Assembly (NCBI RefSeq): GCF_024495425.1
Contig: NZ_JANHJR010000003.1
Span: 372,001 to 436,000 of the forward strand
Source: Haloarchaeobius litoreus
Lineage (GTDB): Archaea > Halobacteriota > Halobacteria > Halobacteriales > Natrialbaceae
Reading direction: 5' to 3'
DNA length: 64,000 nt
A program made the position numbers and the translations under genes. The notes under the pieces were generated by a model. It saw only the letters and a list, made by a program, of their open reading frames with translations, was not told the origin of the DNA and searched no databases. Positions 57,135 to 64,000 of this stretch are shown in pieces (within the stretch, counting starts at the first letter, position 1; each line of letters starts with the position of its first letter).

Positions 57135-58105
57135 TCGACGAGCGGGTCCTGCTCCCAGAACTCGGTGTCCTTGTTCAGCTTCGGCACCCACGTGTCCGCG
57201 TCGCGGGCCAGCAGCGCGACCCGCGAGCTCGGCACGTCCTTGATCTCGTCGTGCTCGGGCATGTGCGCGGCGACATCCTCGGCGAACGCGAGCACGTCCT
57301 CGTGGTCGGGCATCGCCGACCGGTCGAGCCGGCCCCGCGAGTGGCCGACGTGCATGTACGCCTTCAGCTCCACGAAATCCGGCTTCGCGCGCCGGTAGAA
57401 CGCGGCGTACCAGTCCGGGTCGCGCATGTTCTCGCCGTTCACCAGCGTCGTCCGCAGCACGGTGCGGGTCTCCGCTTTCCCGGCGAGCACGTCCATCGTG
57501 TCGACGAGGCGCTCCCACGCGTCGTCCTCGACGGCCTTGACCACGCTGTCGAACGTGTGCCGCTCCGGCGCGTCCACCGAGACGTACAGCTGGGTGGGCT
57601 CACAGCGCGCCAGCATCTCCGGGTTCGTGCCGTTCGAGACCAGGAACGTCGTGATGTCGCGGGCGTGGAACTCGTCGATGAGCTCGGGGAGGTAGGGATA
57701 CAGCGTCGGCTCGCCGTCCAGACTGATGGCGACGTGGCGCGGCTCCATCGCCTGCTCGAACACCTCCCGGGGCACCTCGTCGTTGCCACCGTACCCCGAC
57801 AGCAGTTCGCGCTGGAGCTCCACGGTGGCGTCGGCCACGGCGGCGGGGTCGTCCCACTCCACGTCGCCCAGCTCGTAGGCGTGGCCCGCGTGGTCCCGCC
57901 AGCAGAACACACAGCGCTCGTTGCACTTCACCACCGGCGTCATCTGCATGCAGCGGTGCGACTCGATGCCGTAGAAGGCGTACTTGTAGCACTTCCCCTC
58001 GCCCGTCAGCGCGTTCTTCGTCCAGCCGCAGGTCTGGGCCGCGGTGTGGTTGACGCTGTGGTAGTTCGGGTCGTCGACCTGCATCGGGCCGTCGGACTCG
58101 CTCAT
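57128..58105 (-). CDS. taw1: 4-demethylwyosine synthase Taw1 (TYW1), radical SAM
   Basis: A 325-residue radical SAM enzyme. The cluster motif is KCNERCVFCWRDHAG (CxxxCxxC), and a second set of Cys near the N-terminus (QTCGWTKNALTGEGKCYKYAFYG) is typical of Taw1, which has two iron-sulfur clusters. It forms 4-demethylwyosine at position 37 of tRNA-Phe from pyruvate. Length matches archaeal Taw1. Confidence 0.94.
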   Translation of the reverse strand: MSESDGPMQVDDPNYHSVNHTAAQTCGWTKNALTGEGKCYKYAFYGIESHRCMQMTPVVKCNERCVFCWRDHAGHAYELGDVEWDDPAAVADATVELQRELLSGYGGNDEVPREVFEQAMEPRHVAISLDGEPTLYPYLPELIDEFHARDITTFLVSNGTNPEMLARCEPTQLYVSVDAPERHTFDSVVKAVEDDAWERLVDTMDVLAGKAETRTVLRTTLVNGENMRDPDWYAAFYRRAKPDFVELKAYMHVGHSRGRLDRSAMPDHEDVLAFAEDVAAHMPEHDEIKDVPSSRVALLARDADTWVPKLNKDTEFWEQDPLVDY

Positions 58106-58206
58106 TGGACGAGTGGACGGGCCCCAGTCCTAAAGAATCCGTTCCTCCCGTGCTCGGTGTTTCGTGCCCCCTGCGCACTCGCCACGCCGACTCGCTGGCG
58201 ACCGCC

Positions 58207-58268
58207 AACAGCCAGAACCCCCCGTGCGTCTCGCCGCTGTCAGTCCGCCCGCCAGCGACCGCACCTCG
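58207..58268 (+). repeat. Dispersed hairpin element, copy D (deleted form)
   Basis: AACAGCCAGAA is followed after about 20 nt by GCTGTCAGTCCGCCC and GACCGCACC, the left and right boundary words of copies A-C, but the covarying hairpin between them is gone. It lies in the 333-nt gap 58106-58438; the rest of the gap holds the palindrome at 58321. Confidence 0.6.
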
Positions 58269-58320
58269 AATCTCGCCCCCCGCACGCCATACCGGCTGGG
58301 CGGGCGATGACCCGGATGAA

Positions 58321-58339
58321 GTTTACAATAGTCGTAAAC
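58321..58339. promoter_or_regulatory. Palindrome GTTTAC-N7-GTAAAC upstream of a membrane-protein gene
   Basis: Perfect 6-bp arms, spacer AATAGTC, then TTTCGGGCGG; preceded by GGGCGATG. It lies 100 nt before the ATG at 58439 and 53 nt beyond repeat copy D, an arrangement close to that of copy B and its palindrome. Confidence 0.55.
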
Positions 58340-58438
58340 TTTCGGGCGGGCTCGGGTCGTTCCGCGGCCGGCGCTAGCTGCACGCCAGGGAACCGTAATC
58401 ACCGGCTACCAATATCGCTCTCCGCCGAACGGTGCCGC

Positions 58439-59629
58439 ATGACGCTCTACGCGCTGGAAGCCATCGACGACGCGTACCGGGCGACGCGGAACCTCCTCAC
58501 GCCCATCGACCGGACGCTCTGGGTGAAGCTGGCCGTCGTCGTGTTCTTCCTCGGGCTGCCCGGCGTGAGCGGCAACTCCGGACAGCTCGGCTTCGGCGGG
58601 GACTCGGGCGGCGGGACGATGCAGCCAGGCCAGCCGTTCCAGGACCCCGGCGGCGGCTTCTGGCTGGTCGTCGGGGCCGTGGTGCTGGTCGTGTTGCTCG
58701 TCGCGCTCGCGTTCGCCTTCGTCGGCGCGGTGATGGAGTTCGTCTTCGTCGAGTCGCTCCGGCGCGAGACGGTCGAGATCCGGGGCTACTGGAACGAGCA
58801 CTGGCGACGTGGGGGGCGGCTGTTCGGCTTCCGGCTCGTGCTCGGGCTCGTCGTCGTCGGGAGCGTCGCCGTGCTCGCGCTGCCGTTCCTCCTCGCAGGC
58901 CTCGACGGCGGACCGACGACCGGCGGGCTCGCCGTCGGCGCGTTCCTGCTGTTGCTCCCGCTCTTCATCGTGCTCGCCATCGTCGTCGGCGTGGTCGACG
59001 GGTTCACCACCGTGTTCGTCGTGCCAATCATGCTGCGCGAGGAGCGCACCGTGCTCTCGGCGTGGGGCCGGCTCTGGGGCTCCATCCGCCGCCACTGGAC
59101 CCAGTACCTCGCCTACGCCGTCGCGGGCGTGGTGCTGTCGTTCGTCGGGGGGATGGTCGTCGCCATCGCCACGGGTGTCGTCGCGCTCGTCCTGCTGATT
59201 CCGTTCGGCCTGCTCGCGGTGCTCGGCGTCGGGTTGTTCGCGGTGTTCGAGCCGGCCGGGCTCGCGGTCCTCGCCGTGACGGCCGTGCTGTTCGGGCTCG
59301 CGGTCCTCGCGGCCGCCGCGCTCGTCCAGGTGCCGGTGCAGACCTATCTCCGGTACTACGCGCTGCTCGTCCTCGGTGACATCGAACCCGGCTTCGACGT
59401 GGTGCCGGACCAGCGCGCCGCGGTCCGGGGGTCCGACGAGGACGATGAGGACGACGGCACGGGCGGACTCCGGGGTGGCGATGGTGGCGGCGACGGCGGC
59501 GGTGACGGCGACGGCGACGGGGGCGGTGACGACGGGGCGCGCAACGACACCGGCACCGCCGAGCAGGACGACCACGCTCGCTGGCGCGGCGACGAGGACC
59601 GGTACTGGAGCGAACAGATGGCCGTCTGA
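58439..59629 (+). CDS. Polytopic membrane protein with acidic glycine-rich tail
   Basis: 396 residues. Five or six membrane helices lie between about 30 and 310, with a Gly-rich loop after the first. The beginning (MTLYALEAIDDAYRATRNLLTPIDRTLWVKLAVV) resembles a conserved haloarchaeal membrane-protein family. The tail (about 325-380) is Asp/Gly-rich and disordered. Function unknown. Confidence 0.8.
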   Translation: MTLYALEAIDDAYRATRNLLTPIDRTLWVKLAVVVFFLGLPGVSGNSGQLGFGGDSGGGTMQPGQPFQDPGGGFWLVVGAVVLVVLLVALAFAFVGAVMEFVFVESLRRETVEIRGYWNEHWRRGGRLFGFRLVLGLVVVGSVAVLALPFLLAGLDGGPTTGGLAVGAFLLLLPLFIVLAIVVGVVDGFTTVFVVPIMLREERTVLSAWGRLWGSIRRHWTQYLAYAVAGVVLSFVGGMVVAIATGVVALVLLIPFGLLAVLGVGLFAVFEPAGLAVLAVTAVLFGLAVLAAAALVQVPVQTYLRYYALLVLGDIEPGFDVVPDQRAAVRGSDEDDEDDGTGGLRGGDGGGDGGGDGDGDGGGDDGARNDTGTAEQDDHARWRGDEDRYWSEQMAV

Positions 59630-59680
59630 CCGGTCCGGTCAGGGGGTAGCTTCTTGCGCTACCATGGTGTACGTTAACGT

Positions 59681-59905
59681 ATGATGTTCCGAACGCTCCT
59701 GGCGCTCCTCGGACTGGCCGAACTGCTCGCACCCCGTCGCGTCGTCGACTTCTGGATGGGACTGGCGACGAAGTCCGACGACGTGGAGCTCCGACGGTGG
59801 GTGTACACGGCCGCCAGAATCGAGGGTGTGCTCATCCTCCTCTGGTTGCTGACCAGCGGCGACGACGAACCGGGCGAGGCGGTCGCCGTGACAGCCGAGA
59901 CCTGA
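59681..59905 (+). CDS. Small membrane protein
   Basis: 74 residues with two hydrophobic helices (about 3-15 and 44-58). The ATG at 59681 partly overlaps a perfect palindrome TACGTTAACGTA (59670-59681). No domain recognised. It lies 52 bp downstream of the larger membrane protein gene and 49 bp before argS. Confidence 0.68.
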   Translation: MMFRTLLALLGLAELLAPRRVVDFWMGLATKSDDVELRRWVYTAARIEGVLILLWLLTSGDDEPGEAVAVTAET

Positions 59906-59954
59906 GGTATCCCATTCAGAAACCCATTTACAGTCGCCAGCGGTACGTGGCGGT

Positions 59955-61709
59955 ATGTTCATCGCCGTCCGCGAGGAGGTCGCGGCCGCCATCGAGGCTG
60001 CCCTCGACGCGCTCGACCTCCCGACAGACGACCTCGGCATCGAAGAGCCACCGGAAGACGTCGACGCCGTGCTGGCGTCGAGCGTCGCCTTCCGGCTGGC
60101 CGGCGAGGTCGGCGCGCCACCGCCGAAGGTCGCCGCCGACATCGCCGACGAGATCGACCCCGACACGTTCGACTACGTCGGCGACGTGACCACGCAGGGA
60201 CCGTACATCAACTTCCTTCCGAGCGAGGCGTACTTCGAGGCGACGCTGGCGGCCGCACAGGACGATGACTACGGCCACCTCCCCGACCGCGACGAAAGCG
60301 TCGTCGTCGAGCATACCTCCGCGAACCCGACCGGGCCCGTCCACGTCGGCCGCGCCCGCAACCCCATCGTCGGCGACGCCGTCGCGAACGTGCTGGAGTT
60401 CGCCGGCTACGACGTCGAGCGCCACTACTACGTCAACGACGCCGGCCGGCAGATGGCCGTGTTCACGTGGGCCTACGAGCACTTCGACGAGGCGGACCTC
60501 GACGCCGAACCGGAGCGCGACCGCATCGAGTACGACCTCGTGCGCTACTACCGCACGGGCAACGCGTTCCTCGAGGACGGCCCCGCGGACAAGGTCGACG
60601 AGGCCGAGGCCGAGATCCAGTCCATCATGCAGGGACTGGAGGAGCACGACGAAGAGACCTACGAGCGCGTCAGCGAGGTCGTCGACCAGGTGCTCTCCGG
60701 GATGCAGGAGTGCCTCGCCCGTCTGCCCGCCGAGTTCGACGAGTTCGTCAAGGAGACGCGGTTCATGTTCGACGGCACCACCGACGACGTGGTCGACCGC
60801 CTGCAGGAGCTCGACGAGGCCGTCTACGAGGAGGACGCCTGGCAGCTCGACCTCTCCGAGTACGGCATCGACAAGAAGATGGTGTTCCTGCGCTCGGACG
60901 GCACCAGCCTCTACACGACCCGCGACCTCGCCCACCACGAGTGGAAGTTCGAGAACTACGACCGCGCCGTCACCGTCCTCGGCGAGGACCACAAGCTGCA
61001 GGCCGACCAGCTCCGACAGACGCTCGACCTGCTCGGCAACGACGTCGATCAGCTGGAGAACGTCATCTTCTCGTGGGTCAATCTCCCGGGTGGCCTCGGG
61101 ATGTCCACCCGCGCAGGAACCGGCGTCGACCTCGACGACCTGCTCGACGAGGCCATCGACCGCGCCCGTGACGAGGTCGAGACGCGCATGGAGGAGCGTA
61201 TCCGCGACGACGACCTGAACGAGGAGGACGTCGAGCGCATCGCCCACCAGGTCGGTATCGGTGCCGTCCGCTACGACATCGTCTCCAAGCAGCCGACGAA
61301 GGCCATCACGTTCGAGTGGGACCAGGCGCTCGACTTCGAGGCACAGTCCGCGCCGTACGTCCAGTACGTCCACGCGCGCTGCTGTGGCATCCTCGACGAG
61401 GTCGACTCCGTGCCGGAGTCGGTCGACGCCAGCGTCCTCGAACGCGAGGAGTCACGCGACCTGCTCCGTGTCATCGCACGGTTCCCCGGCGTCATCGACG
61501 AGGCCGCGGACGACCTCGAACCCCACACCGTCGCGACCTACACCCGCGAGTTCGCGGAGACGTTCAACGCCTTCTACCGCGAGTGCCGGGTGCTCGGCGC
61601 AGAGGACGAGGCGGTGCGTGACGCGCGCATCGCGCTGGTCGCAGCCGCACGGCATACGATCGCGAACGCACTCTCGGCGCTGGGCGTGGCCGCGCCGCGC
61701 TCGATGTGA
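59955..61709 (+). CDS. argS: Arginyl-tRNA synthetase
   Basis: A 584-residue class I synthetase. The HIGH-type motif is [14 protein letters not shown] (HVGR), and the KMSK-equivalent region reads [11 protein letters not shown]. The N-terminal additional domain and the C-terminal DALR anticodon-binding domain ([22 protein letters not shown]...LGVAAPRSM) are complete. It charges tRNA-Arg and needs the tRNA for amino acid activation. Confidence 0.96.
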   Translation: MFIAVREEVAAAIEAALDALDLPTDDLGIEEPPEDVDAVLASSVAFRLAGEVGAPPPKVAADIADEIDPDTFDYVGDVTTQGPYINFLPSEAYFEATLAAAQDDDYGHLPDRDESVVVEHTSANPTGPVHVGRARNPIVGDAVANVLEFAGYDVERHYYVNDAGRQMAVFTWAYEHFDEADLDAEPERDRIEYDLVRYYRTGNAFLEDGPADKVDEAEAEIQSIMQGLEEHDEETYERVSEVVDQVLSGMQECLARLPAEFDEFVKETRFMFDGTTDDVVDRLQELDEAVYEEDAWQLDLSEYGIDKKMVFLRSDGTSLYTTRDLAHHEWKFENYDRAVTVLGEDHKLQADQLRQTLDLLGNDVDQLENVIFSWVNLPGGLGMSTRAGTGVDLDDLLDEAIDRARDEVETRMEERIRDDDLNEEDVERIAHQVGIGAVRYDIVSKQPTKAITFEWDQALDFEAQSAPYVQYVHARCCGILDEVDSVPESVDASVLEREESRDLLRVIARFPGVIDEAADDLEPHTVATYTREFAETFNAFYRECRVLGAEDEAVRDARIALVAAARHTIANALSALGVAAPRSM

Positions 61710-61710
61710 G

Positions 61711-61842
61711 TTAGAACAGGGGTGCGGTCCACGCCATCAGACTTCCACCGGCGAAGATGACCGCAGCGACGCCGGCGCCCAGTGCCAGTGCGACGAACAA
61801 CAGTACCCAGGAGAGCGGAACCGAGTTATCGTCGTTTGCCAT
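61711..61842 (-). CDS. Small single-helix membrane protein
   Basis: A 43-residue ORF, MANDDNSVPLSWVLLFVALA... with one membrane helix (about 11-32) and a short C-terminus. It starts at the ATG at 61842 and stops 2 bp after argS on the other strand. Its amino acid and codon pattern fits a real gene. Function unknown. Confidence 0.6.
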   Translation of the reverse strand: MANDDNSVPLSWVLLFVALALGAGVAAVIFAGGSLMAWTAPLF

Positions 61843-61895
61843 GGTCGATACTGCGACGTGGCGACCCATAACGGTTTCCAGTCGCGTCCGTCGGC

Positions 61896-62822
61896 CTACG
61901 TATCGGACTCGGCGTCGGGGATGTCGATGCGTGGCTGGCCACCGTCCGTCTCGGAGTCGGCGTCGATCTCGGAGATGGCGGCGGAGACGTCGTCCTCGCT
62001 CGCGGCGCTGGCCTCGTCCTCCCCGCTGTCGTCCTCGCGTCCACCGCTCGACGGTGCTTGCGAACGGGACTGCGTCGGTGCCTCGAACGTCGGTCTGTCC
62101 TCGGGGTCGGCCTCACCGACGAGGCGCGCCGCGAGGTAGCGGTACGCCCGGGAGGCGGGGCTCTTGGGGTCGTGGACGACCAGCGGCGTCCCCGCGTAGA
62201 CGCTCTCCCGCACCGTCGGGTCCTCGGGGATGGTGACCAGCAGCGGGACGTCGAGTTTCTCCGCGATTCCCTCGTGGTCGATGTCGCCCGACGGCCGCGT
62301 GCGGGTGAGGACGAGTCCGGCGATGGTGCCGCCGGCCCGGTCGGCCAGGTCACAGGTCTTCTGGGCGTCCTGTACCGATGCCGGCTCGGGCGTCGAGACG
62401 AGCACGACGGCGTCGGCCAGCCCGAGCGGGAGCACCGTCTCGTGGCTGACGCCGGCACCGACGTCCAAGAGGACGTAGTCGAACTGCTCGCGGAGTTCCG
62501 TCACGACGTCCCGGAGGTTCTCCGTCTTGACGGACGCGTAGCTGTCGAGCTCGATACCGCTCGGGACCGCCCAGATCCCGTCCGCGAGCTCGTACGTCGC
62601 CTCCGTCACGTCGGCCTCGCCAGCGAGGACCTGGTGGAGCGTCGTGTCCTCCGGCGAGAGGCTCACGAATCCGGCCAGGTTCGCCATGCCCAGGTCGACG
62701 TCGACGATCACGACGCGGTTGCCCGCCCCCGCGAGCGCAGTGCCCAGGTTCACCGTCGTCGTGGTCTTGCCCACGCCGCCTTTGCCGCTGGCGATGGCGT
62801 ACACCGTCTCCTGCGTGTTCAT
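61896..62822 (-). CDS. minD: MinD/ParA-family ATPase
   Basis: A 308-residue deviant-Walker ATPase with GKGGVGKTTT (13-22), VDVDLGMANL and DVGAGVSHET. Residues to about 240 form the MinD-like core; the last 65 are an acidic disordered tail. Haloarchaeal MinD proteins act in polar placement of the archaellum and chemosensory arrays rather than FtsZ rings. Which paralogue this is cannot be decided. The tail lacks an evident amphipathic membrane helix. Confidence 0.88.
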   Translation of the reverse strand: MNTQETVYAIASGKGGVGKTTTTVNLGTALAGAGNRVVIVDVDLGMANLAGFVSLSPEDTTLHQVLAGEADVTEATYELADGIWAVPSGIELDSYASVKTENLRDVVTELREQFDYVLLDVGAGVSHETVLPLGLADAVVLVSTPEPASVQDAQKTCDLADRAGGTIAGLVLTRTRPSGDIDHEGIAEKLDVPLLVTIPEDPTVRESVYAGTPLVVHDPKSPASRAYRYLAARLVGEADPEDRPTFEAPTQSRSQAPSSGGREDDSGEDEASAASEDDVSAAISEIDADSETDGGQPRIDIPDAESDT

Positions 62823-63083
62823 GTATCTCGGATAGAGTCACGGACGACTAATAAAACATGAAGCCACGGCTCCGGAGTGTCGAGCAGGCGGCAATCACCG
62901 CACACCCCGGGGGTTGCCGCACACCCGCCTCGGCCGCCGGGGCGACCGTCGTCAGGTCACGCCGGCCCTGGCCGCCCGCTCGTACATAAACCGTGGCCCG
63001 GCGTACGACTGAGAACCCGCCGCACGCGATAGTCTGCCGTGCAAGGAACAGTTACTTACCGCCTGCGGGGCCTAGAACCGCCA

Positions 63084-64000
63084 ATGAGTCAGCAGGAGGG
63101 CGAGGAGTCCGACCGCAAGAAGTACGAGTTCCGGAGGGTTATCGAGGAACTCGACGACTACGAGGGGTCGGGAACACAGCTCGTCACCATCTACGTCCCC
63201 GAGGACCGGCGGATCAGCGACGTGGTCGCCCACGTCACACAGGAGCATAGCGAGGCGTCCAACATCAAGTCGAAGCAGACCCGCACGAACGTCCAGGACG
63301 CGCTCACCAGCATCAAGGACCGGCTGCGGTACTACGACAACCCGCCCGAGAACGGCATGGTGCTGTTCTCCGGCGCGGTCAACTCCGGCGGCGGCCAGAC
63401 CGACATGGTCACGAAGGTGCTCGAATCGCCGCCCCAGTCCGTCGAGTCGTTCCGCTACCACTGCGACTCGGCGTTCCTCACCGAGCCGCTGGAGCACATG
63501 CTCGCGGACAAGGGCCTCTACGGCCTCATCGTGCTCGACCGGCGCGAGGCCAACGTCGGCTGGCTCCGGGGCAAGCGCGTCGAGCCCGTCAAGTCCGCCT
63601 CCTCGCTCGTCCCGGGCAAGCAGCGCAAGGGTGGCCAGTCCGCCCAGCGTTTCGCCCGCCTCCGTCTCGAGGCAATCGACAACTTCTACCAGGAGGTCGC
63701 GGAGATGGCGAACGACCTGTTCGTCCCCGAGCGCCACGAGCTCCAGGGTGTGCTCGTCGGTGGTCCCTCCCCGACGAAGGACGAGTTCCTCGACGGCGAC
63801 TACCTCCACCACGAGCTCCAGGACAAGGTGCTGGGCAAGTTCGACGTGGCCTACACCGACGAGTCCGGCCTCTACGACCTCGTCGACGCCGCCGACGACG
63901 TGCTCGCCGACGCGGAGATCATGGAGGACAAGGACCTGATGAACGAGTTCTTCAAGCAGCTCCACGACGGCAACAAGGCCACATACGGCTTCGAGCCCAC
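63084..64000 (+). CDS. prf1: Peptide chain release factor aRF1, 5' part
   Basis: 305 residues are visible before the window ends; full archaeal aRF1 is about 415. The stop-codon recognition motifs NIKS (60-63) and YHCDSAF (125-131) and the peptidyl-tRNA hydrolysis motif GGQ (183-185) are in place. aRF1 reads all three stop codons and releases the nascent chain. The gap 62823-63083 to minD holds only promoter-like AT words (ACATAAACC at about 62986, minD box near 62850). Confidence 0.95.
   Translation, partial: MSQQEGEESDRKKYEFRRVIEELDDYEGSGTQLVTIYVPEDRRISDVVAHVTQEHSEASNIKSKQTRTNVQDALTSIKDRLRYYDNPPENGMVLFSGAVNSGGGQTDMVTKVLESPPQSVESFRYHCDSAFLTEPLEHMLADKGLYGLIVLDRREANVGWLRGKRVEPVKSASSLVPGKQRKGGQSAQRFARLRLEAIDNFYQEVAEMANDLFVPERHELQGVLVGGPSPTKDEFLDGDYLHHELQDKVLGKFDVAYTDESGLYDLVDAADDVLADAEIMEDKDLMNEFFKQLHDGNKATYGFEP

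Noticed and set aside
57251-58438. Upstream extension of the membrane protein gene at 58439
   Set aside because: The in-frame extension runs antisense through taw1 and copy D; the ATG at 58439 starts the recognisable protein.

Overview
This window is chromosomal DNA from a halophilic archaeon (class Halobacteria); the genus cannot be fixed from it. The evidence is a GC-rich sequence with strong GC3 bias, acidic proteins, twin-arginine lipoprotein signals, a thermosome, aRF1, L40e, archaeal Trm1, Tsr3 and Taw1, RPA-type single-strand binding proteins, TATA-box promoters and many near-leaderless starts. Most of it reads as ordinary core genome.

Layout. 1-4.9 kb: repeat element copy A, an atypical SDR, a lipoprotein with a composition break, a VapBC-like pair and a manC-like nucleotidyltransferase. 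5-8.4 kb: rpa3-rpap3, a SHOCT protein, a ribbon-helix-helix protein and a Cys-motif protein. 8.5-9 kb: tRNA-His followed by partial copies of its 3' end. 9-19.7 kb: M50-CBS protease, cupin, a large Ski2-like helicase, repeat copy B, uvrC, a DUF4013-like membrane protein, uvrB, serS. 19.7-26.9 kb: peroxiredoxin fusion, Rieske fusion, tsr3, repeat copy C, L40e, MBL hydrolase, DUF99, family 4 UDG. 26.9-30.7 kb: a phnDCE-type transporter operon and hisH. 30.7-36.5 kb: two paralogous PPC-domain lipoproteins with nearly identical promoters, a SWIM zinc-finger protein, then an AT-rich island with a lipoprotein and a trypsin-like protease. 36.5-43.1 kb: trm1, a YihY-like membrane protein, glnA with divergent lrp, thermosome. 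43.3-48.5 kb: SRAP protein, a membrane protein with an Arg-rich 27-bp repeat tail, two divergent rhodaneses, an AI-2E-type transporter. 48.6-54.2 kb: thiBPQ-like transporter, then ribB and rbkR with a candidate operator. 54.3-64 kb: remnant of a histidine kinase, an intact PAS/GAF kinase, taw1, repeat copy D, membrane proteins, argS, a MinD-like ATPase and the 5' part of the aRF1 gene.

The most distinctive non-coding signal is a dispersed intergenic element (copies A-D). Three full copies keep a 5-bp outer helix, a 3x3 pyrimidine internal loop and an 11-14 bp inner helix. The inner helix has a different sequence in each copy yet stays self-complementary. Separately, a 19-nt palindrome GTTTAC-N7-GTAAAC (one copy GTTCAC) occurs three times ahead of uvrC, the YihY-like gene and a membrane-protein gene. 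Neither signal is explained by the annotated genes. Whether either is already described could not be checked here.
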